Source of the DNA: Tubiluchus corallicola
Lineage: Eukaryota > Priapulida > Priapulimorpha > Priapulimorphida > Tubiluchidae
Length of the DNA: 64,000 nt
Assembly: GCA_030141605.1 (NCBI GenBank)
Contig: JAQGDQ010000157.1
Coordinates: 261,266 to 325,265, forward strand
Direction: 5' to 3'
The notes below the pieces were generated by a model, which made no database searches, had not been told where the DNA came from, and saw only the letters and a program-made list of their open reading frames with translations. The position numbers were made by a program, and so were the translations under genes. Of the stretch, positions 25,964 to 36,895 are shown piece by piece; the stretch's first letter is position 1, and the number at the start of each line of letters is the position of its first letter.

Positions 25964-28900
25964 CATCAATAACTCTATAATATAAAAATATAGAGTTAGT
26001 TATGCAGAGTTACTTGAGTCAATTGCCGACAGTGTTTATATACTTTTGCATAGGAGTGGCCTGCACTAGACGTTTCTGAGACAATTAGGCGACATTAATT
26101 GTTTCTACATTACCGAGAGTCTAATACCACATTAGCATAGTATCGGTAAATACGGACAATTGGCAAATTTGGACTGACATCTGAGTGAACTCTTGATGGT
26201 AATTTCTGAAGGATATTCAAATGCTTGACTAAACAAGAAAATGTGCTATAACAAAAGCATCTAAGCAATTTAATGTGTAAAACACATGAAAAACACAAAA
26301 TTACATCATTTGACTGAGTCAGCAAGCTGAGAAAACTCTTAAAAAGAGCACAATAACTGATTAACATAAAACAAAACAAAGCAAGTACTAGAGCACAACT
26401 TTACCCTAAATTTGAAAGAGCTGCAGTCAATTCTTTTTCTAAACGCAAGAGACCGTCTCTTTTTTCATCACATTCCAGCACAGATTGCAAAGCAGTCGTT
26501 TCGTCGCCGACCACTTCCTGTTCTACGTGCAGCATGCTGATATGGGACGGTATCTTGAGCTCACCACTAAAAATGATAAAACATATGACGCAATGATTAG
26601 GATACTTGAGAAACAAGGCAAACGATTCTTGAGCGACCCGAAACGTCCGACAAAGTATGATTGTATCCTAGCTGGGGTGGCCTAATTTCGGATTGCAACC
26701 ACGCTGTCTTAAGTTCGAGTCCAGTGACTGCCAGCACTAGGACATATACCCTACATGTTATTCGCTGTTTGTGTGTTGCGTCTTTATCTGTATTGTTGTA
26801 ATGGCTATGAAATACTGAAGTGACTGGCGATCATGTCTAGAGAATAGCATCAAGAAACAGAATGTCCAGATTTTCAACGTATGATGATGCACCGAGTTAC
26901 GAGTTGCTTTCGCGCATCACCAGAATGCTCACCACCGGAGTTCCTGGTCACCAGCTGCCTCGGTGTATCATAGACTTAAAGAAAGACAGGATAATTTTTC
27001 ATCTACTACCCCATTTTCAAATCTGATAAAAAGTATACATTTTAACACAAGTAATACTGCAAAAGCATTTCTGATAGTTAAATAATAGATTAAAATCTTA
27101 ATTAATGGCGGACAAGCCCAACCACTGATATCACAAACTAAAGTAATTTTCAACAGCAAAAAAATTCTACGTGTATAACTTTTAATTAAAGATGAGTCAT
27201 TAGAGTAATGAAAGGTGAATCACTAGAGTGACACACGTTTGCTGGAAGGTAGATTTCTGCAAGTTATTAGTACTTTCTCATAAAAGCATGTTTTTTTACA
27301 GAACGAACATATTTATACATGCCTACATTACTGAAAATTATGCAAAAATCTAAACTTTTATAAAAAAATTCAATCCTAATTTTACTGTTAATATGCATGT
27401 GTTTGATTTTGCTTTTGCAATTCTCAAACGAATTATAAGTCAATCAGTGCATAGAAATGCTCAACATCTATTGTGCATTCAGACTAGCGACTCTTCTCGC
27501 CAAGTAAATTACAAACATGTTCAAACTAAAGAGCAAAACTTACTGCGAGTTACTCTCCTACAGAAAGCACGAGCTGACAGTCAATTATCTATTCACTGCG
27601 AGAAGTGTTGAGAGTAACTTGCCGAAGCGAACACACTAGCAGGAAGTCAACTCGCAGCCATTGTCACACTTGCAGTTCACATATGTGAGTTTACTGTGAG
27701 TTAGACACTCGTGACAGAAAACACACTAGTCTGAATGCGTCGTTAGATAATAAATGGTTCACTGAAAGCAACTATGACACAGATATGTTTGAAACTACAC
27801 TCATATCTCGGATTTCCGGGCAAAAGCGGGGAGATATCGCACTGAATTTGTCGATTGCCCGTAATTACCAATACTAAGCTAATACAGTAGGTGCCGTGTA
27901 TTAGACTCACGGTAATGTAGAATCAATCGCCTAATTGTCTCAAAAATGTCTAGCAAGAGCCGCTCCTCACATACAAGCTACACACGTGTCGTTAAACACT
28001 GCTTGGTTACACTGATGTAATGATGTAAACAAAGTAGCATGCAGGACTTTAAACAATGCAGATTTTGTCCAATTTTTCCGATATCCGAAAAAGCGAAGTC
28101 TAGCAAACCGAGATATGAGTGTAAATTCAAAAATTCCTCTCTATCTCACTTAAAACACAAAGAGTATATCTCACTAAAGTGTCACAACTAAATCACAGTC
28201 CCCACAAAAAGACAGACTTGCAAATAAGAACCGACAGATTGTTGAAGGAAGCACCTACGTTGCGATCATTTTCAACATGGTAGTTTTTCCTATCCCGTTT
28301 CGACCGACTAGCCCATATCTACGTCCGAAAGACATTTGAACATCAGCACCTTTGAGCAGAACTCTGAAAGAAGTATGAATTGACAACTTTGACACATTTA
28401 TATAAAAAATATATTGTAAATAATCGCACTTAATACTTAGATTTATGCTAATAGAAGACAAGTAACACTTTATGCATTCTTTATGCAAAGTTAGAAAGTA
28501 CTGCTGTTTGTTTCTTTGGTCTTTGCAGAAAATTATTCTTTACAAATTCTGAATGCATCTAAAAATTTTGCATAACAGTTGTTCAATAAGAAAAAGAATG
28601 TGGTTTCTATAAGAGAGAAGAGCATGGTTTCTATAAGTAAAAAGAGCATGGTTTCTATAAGTAAAAAGAGCATGGTTTCTATAAGTAAAAAGAGCATGGT
28701 TTCTATAAGTAAAAAGAGCATAGTTTCTATAGAGAAAAGAAGCATGGTTTCTATAAGTAAAAAGAGGGTGGTTTCTATAAGAGACAAGAGCGTGGTTTCT
28801 ATAAGTAAAAAGAACATGCTATCCATAAGAGAAAAAAACATGGTTTCTAAAAAGAGAAAAGAGCTTAGTTTGTATAAGAGAACAGAGTGTGGTTTCTACA

Positions 28901-31900
28901 AGAGAAAAAAACACTGTTTCTGTAAGAGAAAAGAACATAGTTTTTATAAGAATAAAGAACATGGTTGCTATAACAAAAAAGAACATAATTTCTATAAGAA
29001 AAAACATGGTTGCCACAAGCAAAAAGAAACATGGTTTTCATAAGAGAAAAGAAAATGGTTTTAGTTTTACAATTGTATTACACTGTATTTATACACAGTC
29101 TGAGTCTGTTATTTCCAGTGATTTGCGAAAAAGTTATTTGACTAGTATAAGATTCTTGACATTCACAAAGCGCATTATTACTGGGCATTTCTGCAAACAT
29201 GATGTATTCAACACACCGTTAGAAGTCAAGACTTGATTCACAGTAAAAATAGCTTACTTGCTGCCAAATGCAATATCACAGTTTTCAATTCGGACATCAA
29301 AAGTCCTGTTTGCACCACTGGCTTCCAGTCTTGTTTCCTTCCTACTGGTTGCCTGACTAGCTGTAGCACTCGATGACAGGTCCCTGAAAAAACAGACCAT
29401 TTTACACCCAGAAAGACTATATCAGGCTTAAAAAATTTATAAACGAATATCACATTGGGTTTAATTTCTGGTGTTTTAACTATTGAATCTTAACATGATT
29501 GAATGCTACATTTTTTACAATTTAAACTTATACATAGAACCCAGAGCTGCAACATTTCAGCTGAACTCCAGCTGGTTTATATCTACAGTCGATCTAGCCG
29601 AAGAGAAACCCAGCTTTATTTGCGGTAGTTGCTCAGTGATGGGAGTCGAGCTAGCCAACATTTTGCTCTTGGGATAATCATGTGACATTACAAATCACTG
29701 GTTGAAATATGGCAAATGCATTATGGATTTGCGATCAGATTGTGTGTGTGCTGGCAGAGACACTAAACTTTAGAAATTTCTGAATGAGACAGATGATCAA
29801 TTCAATATTAATTACACTAGTAGGCAACGTTAGTCATACGTATAGGATAATTTTGGTGTTTTGGTATTGATTTGTCGGTAATGAAGATAAGCTTCACCAA
29901 GAGTTGGATTTAAATTACATTTGCAATAAATCCATTGCTTCTTTATAATAATAAAAAATTGATCTCTAATGCATCATTTGAATTTGTACATCAGCTTTTT
30001 TCTGTGTATAAGCAACATGAATTACTTAAAAAATTTGTCTCCACAATTTAACAGTTAACTAACAATTATCATTTATTTAGTTAACAAAAATTCATCGCTT
30101 CAGCTGACTTAGCTGATTATTTTCTTGAAGCCAACTCAGCTGAAAAGTCAGTCAACCTCAGCCGAGCTAGCTGGTTTACTGTGTAGAAAAATAAAAGCAA
30201 GAAAATTTTGTTACAAACCCATTAACAGTTAAGGGTAAGGCATCATCTTTGCTCCTTTTTTCCTGTTTTTGCCTCAGCTTCGCTTCAGCTTTTCCCAGCT
30301 TTTTCTGGTCCACCAGCTGAAAGAAAATAAATTATGCCAGTAATTCATTTCTGACAAGACACAGCGTGATATAGCATGACATAACACAAGGTAACAAAAT
30401 GTCAATATATCATTCTAGTATCAAAAAAGAGTCATTATACAGCCGTTCTTGCTGCATTTATTTAAAGGAAGACAGGATGATTTTCACATACTATCCCATT
30501 TTTAAGTACGGTAAAAAGTATACATTTTAACACCAATAATACTGGAAAAGAGTTTCTGATAGTTAAATAATAGATGAAAATCTTAACTAACCACAGGCAA
30601 GACCAACTATTGATGACATCACAAACAAATTTAATTTTCAACAGCAAAAATATTCCACTAATGCGTTGCGCATGTTTGCTAAAGCGAAAATTGAAGTACA
30701 GTGTTACTATAACAGACTCAGTGTGTTAGTTCTAAAACTACAGAGTGTTTTAAAACTAGGCAAGTTTCACAAAAAAATTTCATATTTACCGCTGTGCTCA
30801 CGCATGAGCTGCCCAACGTGTGTAGTATATCAGAAACTAACACATCTGAACTGAGAGGTACAGTACCTGTTTTTGTGCAACGCGTTTCCAAAATGCAGGC
30901 ACTAGCGCCCACCTAACTAGCACATGGCAAAATGCATGTAACAGTGAAGAACTAGTGGCATGAATGAGAAATTGTGTTTGTGTGGTAATAATTCTTTCAG
31001 GTAAATCATCACTAGTAAAAAAAAGAGTATGTATCCTTTCAATACTTTAAACAGTAGATTGTTTTGACCTACAGTTTAAGATTGGTCCGGTTTTACTTTA
31101 AGAAACAATACCTCAAAGCAAAAAACTGCAGAGTAAGTTAAAATGGCTGGTTTATACCAAGCAGATACAACTGACCAACATAAGGTCCCTTACTGTGGTT
31201 TCTTTGCGAACTGTGCACCATATACTCGTATCTTCTTGAGCTTTTTGCTCTAATTCGGCAGCTTTGGAACTCAAATGAACAGTTTCATCCAACTTGCGAA
31301 ATTCATTTTCCTGATTCGCTTCTGCATCACTAAAAATACGCACATACACTAATTATTGCTTGAGACAGGCCATACCATTGTATTTGATACGAGATGCAAG
31401 AAATACTACAAATGCGCCAATCTCAGTAAACGTTACAATTTAGCACTGTGACCAGATGAGAGGAAATAATCGAAACACAAAGTTGCACTTTTGGGTTTTA
31501 AAAACAAAACTGCTCTAAAGAATAAAAAAAAACAAATTCGAATACAAACTGGAACAATTTACTAATTTACAGATTTTAATGTCTCTACACAAAGTGACAA
31601 CATTTCCAAATTTGCTGGCATGCAAACAGTTACACAAGTTCATATAAATATATTATGCTTATCCTCCCAGTTGATTGATAGACATGTGGGTGGTGATTAT
31701 TGTATAGGCTTAGATAACATTTAGGATAGATAACATGTACAGTAAGACCTCACTTAACGACTCTCCATTTAGTGACGTTTCTTTTTAACACTTGACACCT
31801 TTTTTCACTTAACAACGCACAATTTCATTTTAACATCAATTTTGTTTTACTTCGCTTGAAGCCAATTTTTATTTTATCAACAACTCTTTTACCTAATTTA

Positions 31901-33746
31901 ATGTATGAAAACAGTGCAAATATTATACAAGTATACGTTTTTGCTTCCAGACTGACCACTATACGCTAGCCGTTTACAAGTATCAAGCCAGACCTGGGAG
32001 TAAATTTTATGCAAGGAATTGTAACCTGATGCTATAGCAACCAGACTAGACAAAGTTCCCAAGGTGGCCTCATGGCTTGGCTTTAACTTTGCTGTAGTGT
32101 TTACTGTTTAACCCCCTAAAGAGAGAGCGCTAGCCAGGTAAGTAAGATGCATAGGTGGTTTCAAGCAAGCAGAAAGAAATTAATCAGTAGAAACATGAGT
32201 AAAACTCATCAAGCCTTTCATTTATATTATTTAAGCAGCATTGTTTTTTGCCTCTGGAACATACCTTTATTCTTTTACATTACTTTCTATGGAAGTCTTG
32301 GCCTCGTTTAACAACGTTTCGCTTATGGTCACATTTTGCTGGAACGCATTAGCTTTATTAAGAGAGGATTTACTGTACTTACATGTATTATAATTATGTG
32401 TTACGTGGAACGATTCAAAGTTCCCCTAATATTGGTATATAGTTGCTTTCATTACCCACATCGCTAGCATTACCTTTCCTATATATTAGTGCATTATATT
32501 TGCACATTATATTTGCCAGCTTCCACCACAATTGCAGTAACTAGGCATTTTAAAGAAAATTGGATTAGCATGTGACACAATTTTCACTTTCTATCATAAA
32601 CTTTATGTAATTTTGCACACTATGTTACAAAAAAGAAAATAAATTATTTAGAACAGTAAGTTACCCTCGAATGAAGTGCCACAGCTTGTCACATTTTTGT
32701 TTAACCTCTTCAGGAGTAGTCGATTCAGAAGCCACATCAATCAGGACTCCTCCGATGGCATCAAAGAATTCTTCCACGTCAGAGAAGTCATCGGCGCCGT
32801 GTTGCACTACTCCTGGAAGAAACCAACAAGTTACTAAGGGAGCAAGTCCAGGACTGAACTGATTCGTTGAGAGATTATTAATCAAATACAAAACTAAAGG
32901 AAGAGAGGATAATTTTTCATATACTATCCATTTTCAAGTCCAATAAAAGTATACATTTAAACATAATTAATACTGCAAAAGAGTTTCTGGTAATTAAATT
33001 ATACACTAAAAACTTAATTAATGGCGGGCGAGTCCAACCATCGATGACATCACAAACTAACATAGTTTTCAACAGCAAAAATATTCCATGAGCGTGTTGT
33101 ACAGGTTTGCGAAAGCGAAAATTGAGGAACAGTGCTACTGTAAAATATTCAGTATGTTGTACTAAAACTAGGCATGTTTTACGATAAAAATTCAAATTTC
33201 ACATTTACTGCTATGCTCACGCATGAGCTGTTGAACGAGTGTAGCTTGTCATAAAACTAACACATTTGCACTGAGTGGTATAGTACCTGTTTTTTGTGCA
33301 ATACGTTTTCGAAATGCAGGCGCTAGTGCCCGTCTAACTAGTGAACGGCGAAATGCATGTAACACCAACAGCGAAGAACTAGCGCGTAGTGGCGCGAAAG
33401 TGAAATTGTGTCTGTGTGGTAATAATTCTTTCACATAAATCATGTAAATCTTGCAAATTATTTTTGTATTGTATATTGGGGACCATCTTTGTGTCAGTTA
33501 TAATGAACTGTTTGATTCAAGCTAAAAAAACTGTTTAAATAAAAATATTAAAATATATAATCAGCACAGACAAGTATTCAGTAGAGGATATATGCTTATT
33601 TTACCAAATTACAATGTACATTTAACAAGAGTAGACAGGGTGTGCTTACAAATAAATATTTGATAACTCCCACCTTCTACATATTCTCTAACATCGGAAT
33701 CTAAATCAGGAAAAAGTTGTGCAAGCACTTCACAGCAGGCTGACAT
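13513..33746 (-). CDS. ABCF3: ABCF3, ATP-binding cassette subfamily F member 3 (17 coding exons)
   Basis: Soluble twin-cassette ABC ATPase of the ABCF (GCN20/eEF3-like) family; it has no membrane domain, and family members act with ribosomes or translation control. Coding exons in transcript order: 33674-33746, 32665-32812, 31194-31329, 30219-30316, 29258-29383, 28259-28363, 26405-26566, 24684-24833, 23802-23858, 23617-23695, 22241-22441, 20043-20119, 18751-18795, 17808-17937, 16286-16466, 14732-14929, 13513-13694. All junctions are GT-AG and in phase; the total is 2148 nt, about 715 aa, close to human ABCF3 (709). Cassette 1: Walker [10 protein letters not shown] (~214-222), signature SGGWR (~336-340), Walker B LLLLDE (~355-360), H-loop SHD in exon 11. 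Cassette 2: Walker [10 protein letters not shown] (~531-539), signature LSGGQKS (~617-623), Walker B then DEPTNHLD (~641-648), H-loop SHDE (~670-673). The start is ATG at 33746, beginning [14 protein letters not shown] like the ABCF3 N-terminus. The FDVRIEN stretch before cassette 1 and ending without an ABCF1/2-type tail also favour ABCF3. All catalytic motifs are intact, so the gene looks functional. Confidence 0.95.
13976..14475. mobile_element. hAT-type MITE, family I copy 1 (500 bp), ABCF3 intron 16
   Basis: A perfect 8-bp target-site duplication CTGGGAAA (13968-13975 and 14476-14483) flanks ends related to CAGTGGCG. Sub-terminal GCAGCACCCCC blocks are inverted. The second copy at 37390-37920 is in opposite orientation. 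An 8-bp TSD with CAGTGGCG-like ends points to the hAT superfamily. Confidence 0.88.
15085..15640. mobile_element. MITE family D copy 2, ABCF3 intron 15
   Basis: Matches family D across TGCTTCAAAGTAAAATGCAC ... CTTAGCTTAGAAATAAC. The left TIR is partly kept (ATCAAAACCGTCC); the right end is lost. A fragment of the Tigger-like family J end (GAGGACTTACTGT) follows at ~15690-15765. Confidence 0.75.
16510..16850. mobile_element. MITE family B copy 2, ABCF3 intron 14
   Basis: Starts TATAGTTAAAACACCACAAC and ends with the complement near 16845 (GTTGTGTTTAAATTATA). It is shorter than copy 1, with an internal inverted TTTCTTTTCTACTGGTCTGC block. Confidence 0.75.
16967..17641. mobile_element. TTAA-type MITE, family C copy 1, ABCF3 intron 14
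   Basis: Ends AGGACAAGAAA and TTTTCTTGTGCT, flanked by decayed TTAA (CTAA, TTCA). The full copy at 42679-43329 keeps both TTAA sites. Further copies: 21890-22170 (truncated), ~35495-36075 and ~45746-46170. Confidence 0.75.
18214..18470. repeat. minisatellite, ~56-bp unit, about 4.6 copies, ABCF3 intron 13
   Basis: Unit reads AATGTACATGGCTGTTATTA, then GTTAAAAAGTTTCAAGATTT, then ACCAAAAATGATA. The copies differ by scattered substitutions. No coding role seen. Confidence 0.85.
18848..19540. mobile_element. MITE family B copy 3, ABCF3 intron 12
   Basis: TATAGTTAAAACATGACAGC at the left, GTTGTGTTTTAACTATA at the right. It contains an extra ~180-bp AT-rich insertion (about 19059-19240) absent from copy 1. 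Confidence 0.75.
20459..21586. mobile_element. MITE family D copy 3, interrupted by a TA-type element, ABCF3 intron 11
   Basis: Opposite orientation to copies 1 and 2. Left end TGTGCTTGCATAGCAAAGTC, right end TGGTTTGCAAGCATACACA. The element at 20699-21164 sits inside, flanked by TA; removing it restores ACTTAGTCACTGC, equivalent to ACTTAGCAACCG in the copy near 36510. Confidence 0.85.
20699..21164 (-). mobile_element. Tc1/mariner/pogo-type non-autonomous element (466 bp) with coding remnant
   Basis: TIR CCGTATTTTCCCATGTATAA (then GAGACCCC) at the left, the complement GGGAAAATACGG at the right, and TA on both sides (20697-20698, 21165-21166). On the minus strand 20779-20916 is a 45-aa acidic frame ([16 protein letters not shown] ... 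[13 protein letters not shown]), which resembles the acidic C-terminal tail of pogo/CENP-B-like transposases. This suggests a deletion derivative of a full element. No catalytic domain remains. Confidence 0.8.
21890..22170. mobile_element. TTAA-type MITE, family C copy 2 (truncated), ABCF3 intron 11
   Basis: TTAA at 21886-21889 then AGGACAAGACAAGGGG. Similarity to copy 1 stops near CACCTGCTGG, ~70 bp from exon 11. Confidence 0.7.
24030..24530. mobile_element. Tigger-like fragment followed by LINE 3' end, ABCF3 intron 8
   Basis: 24085-24260 resembles the end of family J (CCTCGCTTTTACGACATTAA; GTTAAACGAAGC). From about 24340 a plus-strand stretch reads [17 protein letters not shown], the usual C-terminus of CR1/L2-type LINE reverse transcriptases, and then an AT-rich tail with GCACTATATAAATAA. 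Both are relics. Confidence 0.5.
24923..25498. mobile_element. piggyBac-type MITE, family G copy 2, ABCF3 intron 7
   Basis: TTAA at 24919-24922 and 25499-25502, ends CCCTTTCACA and AGTGAAAGGG. Opposite orientation to copy 1, and it keeps the internal TG/CA-rich tract (about 25325-25375). Confidence 0.9.
25570..26180. mobile_element. composite of family B and family F fragments, ABCF3 intron 7
   Basis: 25570-25803 is the left half of family B (TTTATATAGGCAGTGCCTAC). From ~25815 to 26180 it is internal family F sequence (GACACAGTCTGTTGTTTCGC; GGTAAATACGGACAAT) lacking both termini. An (TTA)n microsatellite at 25923-25963 interrupts the F part. Confidence 0.65.
26664..26790 (+). mobile_element. 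tRNA-derived SINE fragment, ABCF3 intron 6
   Basis: Contains GGGGTGGCCTAATTTCGGAT then GTTCGAGTCC, a good RNA polymerase III B box, and continues GCCAGCACTAGGACAT. The region at 63870-64000 shares the order, including GATTGCAACCAC/GACTGCAACCAC and GCCA.C.C.AGGACAT. The A box is degenerate here. It is not a complete tRNA gene. Confidence 0.6.
26980..27180. mobile_element. TTAA-type MITE, family E copy (truncated), ABCF3 intron 6
   Basis: TTAA (26976-26979) then AGAAAGACAGGATAATTTTT, followed by family E sequence to about 27180. Confidence 0.7.
27471..27741. mobile_element. short inverted-repeat element, family K, ABCF3 intron 6
   Basis: Bounded by GCATTCAGACTAG (from ~27476) and CTAGTCTGAATGC (to ~27740). 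A related copy with the same right end (GATAGTCTGAATG) and internal ACTCGC-rich sequence lies at about 43790-44163 in caspase intron 6. Confidence 0.6.
27798..28121. mobile_element. TA-flanked MITE, family F copy 1 (324 bp), ABCF3 intron 6
   Basis: TIR CACTCATATCTCGG at the left and CCGAGATATGAGTG at the right, each next to TA. This is the Tc1/mariner/pogo target pattern. Other copies: 41790-42202, 46337-46875 and fragments at 25815-26180 and 40492-40637. Confidence 0.85.
28598..29065. repeat. minisatellite, 24-bp unit, ~19 copies, ABCF3 intron 5
   Basis: Unit GGTTTCTATAAGTAAAAAGA GCAT. The most regular copies are at 28620-28760 and they decay to the right. The unit is a multiple of three, so open frames run through it on both strands (KSMVSISK- and LIETMLF-type repeats). 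It lies between ABCF3 exons 6 and 5, so coding use is unlikely. Confidence 0.92.
30466..31097. mobile_element. TTAA-type MITE, family E copy 1 (632 bp), ABCF3 intron 3
   Basis: TTAA at 30462-30465 and 31098-31101. Left end AGGAAGACAGGATGATTTTC, right end GGTCCGGTTTTACT. Related copies: 32895-33443, 26980-27180, 39884-40490, 41246-42245, 47175-47456, 58536-59123. No transposase coding. Confidence 0.85.
31740..32375. mobile_element. Tigger/pogo-like MITE, family J (636 bp), ABCF3 intron 2
   Basis: CAGTAAGACCTCACTTAACGA at the left and the complement TTAAGAGAGGATTTACTG at the right, with TA on both sides (31738-31739, 32376-32377). Tigger/pogo elements have closely similar termini. Fragments occur at ~15690-15765 and ~24085-24340. 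Confidence 0.8.
32895..33443. mobile_element. TTAA-type MITE, family E copy 2 (right end lost), ABCF3 intron 1
   Basis: Starts CTAAAGGAAGAGAGGATAAT. Similarity continues to AATAATTCTTTCACATAAATCA near 33441. Directly beyond it (33444-33550) is a sequence shared with 51684-51790. Confidence 0.75.
33444..33550. repeat. dispersed repeat shared with 51684-51790
   Basis: TGTATATTGGGGA ... AATGAACTGTTTGATTCAAG is common to both sites and is followed by an A-rich end in each. It looks like the 3' end of a LINE or SINE; the family is not identified. Confidence 0.55.
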
Positions 33747-33817
33747 ATTGACGATCTTCCCAGCATGCCCCTGCAATGATTCACCAGGCAAATACAACCG
33801 AGTAAAGCTAAATTCCA

Positions 33818-36280
33818 TTTACTCTAAAACATTATTTTTTTACGACCATTATACTGCTCAATGATAACCAATCCAATAGACGCAGAAAATTAATTACTAT
33901 ATTCTTAGAAAGTTTGAAAATTTTTTGTATGTCTGTCGGTACTCGAATGCAGGCCTTGTGCTTTGCGACCAGCAATGCTAAATGCTACACGACAGAGGCA
34001 CTTTGATGCACAGAGGTGAGGTACCATACATACGTAGCATACTATCTTGGCATATCTGGAGAAAATCCTGAATGAGATTTGCCTCGGCGTTCTACGAAAA
34101 TAGGAGCTTTGGGAATCAATAAAGAATGTATATCACCACATGAAAAAGATACACTACACAAGATATATCAGTGAGTTAATAACCGTAAGCCGAGGTTGAC
34201 GTAAAATAACAGTTGTGAGAAGTGATTGCATACCTGTACTTTAGCTTTTATATAATATTAATTCTTTATTTGTCATTAAAATGGTTCACTCATTACAATA
34301 AAAGTGAGTAAGCCTCAGCATAATGTTAAAGTAACAACATTGTTCAAGACAAATGCGTCAAGTGCAGACTAAAAAAAACTAAAGTGCAAAACTAAGGTCT
34401 AATTATTTACAATAACATGCACATATTTACAAACACGATATTAAAACTTATTTACAAAACAATATTACAAAAGTACATTAAATTTTACACAACGTTTACA
34501 TTGCATATACATTTGACATGACACAATTAACAAAACCTTTACATTACATGAATTTTATATTCATTACATTTAGATTATTCATGCATTTGACATTACATAA
34601 TTAACAGAACACGCATTACACTACAAAAATTTTATATTCTTAGTCATTTACGTAGATCAGGGCCTGGCGTAGTTGAAAGTCGGGTCTGTGTAATTATCAG
34701 ATGCATAATTTGGAAGTTGAAATCTGTTATATTGATATTTTTTTATTTTTTTTAAACTGGTGTAGAGATTTGATTTGTTTTGTTTCACTGGGTAGTTCCA
34801 TAAATGTATGGTTTGTTTGAGTTATTTCCAAATTTATTGCTTACTGCAATTTGCTTTAATTTGTGCGTTCTATTGTTTCACGCGGTATCTGGATTGAACG
34901 ATAAAGGATTTTTTATAAACGGAATGCTCAGTTTATTGATATATTTATAAAAAATATCAGTGTTTTGTAATCTCAATAGGATTCTAATATGCTATTCTTC
35001 TAAAATAAATGTGTCAGTCACTGTCAATGGCAAGATGAAAATATCACAGTTAATAAAGACGTTGTAAACAATGCATAAGAAAAAGGCCATACGAAAAGGA
35101 CAAAAATGGAAAAACAGAAAAAAGCACCTGTATGTTTTTGCTGCGATATATATACTTTTATCATTTTTGCCTACATTCATAATTTTTGAAGACCCTGCAA
35201 AAAGGAGCCAGTGGGTTCCTACTTACTTTTCATCAATATCTGCAGTATAATTATAACTGTAAGTTTACATTTCAGGGAGTCCTGTTACGGCCAAACAAAG
35301 CTACCCTTGGCAAGTTCTCATCAAATACAATGGACGTTTTGTATGTGGACGTTCTCTTGTGCACCCATGTTTTATACTCACAGCAAAGTACTGTTTAGGA
35401 GTTACTCCTAAATGGGTTAGTGTAATATTAGGTGAGCATTAATAATAGCATTAACAGGTTCAACACAAGATACTTTATAAGATACAAGCTGTCTTTACAG
35501 TCTTTTTGTGTAAGGAGTTTGCGCTAGCAGTTATGGCCCTTAGGTGCAGCCATTTTAATGGTTTACAAGTCTTTTGAAACAAGTTTACATAACATTGCGT
35601 AAAGTTTGAAAAATCAATCAGAAGTTTCGTAGCGCACTCTTCACTAACTAAGTAAAAGTATAAATCACTTTATATTGTCTGTAAGATCAATAACATACTT
35701 TTGGTGAATCAGTGGTGCACACTGGGATGGCGATGGAGTGCCGTTTTACCAGGTGGCACGAATATTTCAAATTTTTAAGAATTTTCCTTTCCAATTACAT
35801 AAGTCTTTCAAACAAGTAAGTGTTCTTTTACATGCGATGTACACATTAAATAAAGTCTAAACTGGATTAGTTTAATGTACATTTATATAAAAGCGTTTAT
35901 CCGTTTTCTGTTAAGGCGTGCAACAACCTCACACCACTATCAAGTCAATCCTAGTTAATAATGAACAATGGTTATCTCTGATCATAACTATGGCTTACAC
36001 TATAAGTGTGATGCTGAGTAATATAACTTTGTAATGAATTTTCTTTGGGATATAGTTTAAAATTCCCATTTTCTTCCCATTTAATTATCCCGGCTTTTTA
36101 AAACCCACAGGTGCACTATTTACAATTGATTAGAGATATAGTAAAATGAACATTAGCTTACATTGATATAAAATGATTATTTTGCATTTCAAATCAAACA
36201 TAACGATACAATGTTAATAGCAAAAAATCACAGAAAAAGCTTGGCAAAAGGTAAAAAATATTCATAAAAACAAGAAAGAT
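33818..36280. other. intergenic, ABCF3 upstream region with a family C-like copy
   Basis: No gene recognised. 34250-34660 is AT-rich with repeated TTTACATTACAT-type motifs. About 35495-36075 matches internal family C sequence (GCAGCCATTTTAATGG; ACATAACATTGCGTAAAG) without clean ends. The ABCF3 promoter should lie near 33.8-34 kb, but no TATA box or other element can be named. Confidence 0.4.
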
Positions 36281-36895
36281 GTGCTTGCACAGCAAAATCG
36301 TCCATAAGTTGGCAATTAAGTTTTTCTAGTTATTCATATATCCAGAATCTCCAGGATCATTTTGATAGCAAGCTCATCGCTCTATGTTATTTCTAAGCTG
36401 AGATAATCCACACTGAAGTTGAGATAGACGCTATGAAGTGTAAAATGTAACCTTGAGAAAATCCCTGTTTAAGTCAACCATTGTTTTTTGTCTCGTTTCT
36501 TCTAAACACTTAGCAACCGTACAAATGTTGGTTGCTATGGACTTTGCAAGAGCACATTGAAGTTATTTTTAAATCCAGTAGATGGCTCTTCCTGACAAAA
36601 ATTCGGGCTTGGCAAAGAAAAAACCTGAATCAAAATGATCGCTTCCACAAGTTATAGGAGTTTGAAAATACAACTTTTTCACAATTGCATTACTAGTTTC
36701 TAGCCAGAAAAGTGGATACGTTGTTATAAAATTACATTTAGTATTTTTTAAACATTTTCTTGGTAATTTGGTGCTAGAATATAAAAGTCTAATACGTATA
36801 ATTAGCATTTATTTTTATAAAAAATGTGAAACATTGACTTTTGGCCAAATTAAATGTGCCAACTTACGGATGGTTTTGGTTTGCAAGCATAGTAA
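36281..36895. mobile_element. MITE family D copy 4, uninterrupted
   Basis: Left end TGTGCTTGCACAGCAAAATC, right end GGTTTTGGTTTGCAAGCA. This complete copy serves as the pre-insertion reference for the nested copies at 11904 and 20459. Confidence 0.8.

Noticed and set aside
28579-29043. 154-aa Lys/Ser repeat protein in ABCF3 intron 5
   Set aside because: A 24-bp minisatellite read in frame, open on both strands, with no conserved domain.
28598-29065. CRISPR-like array
   Set aside because: Units are contiguous 24-bp tandem repeats without unique spacers, in an animal intron.
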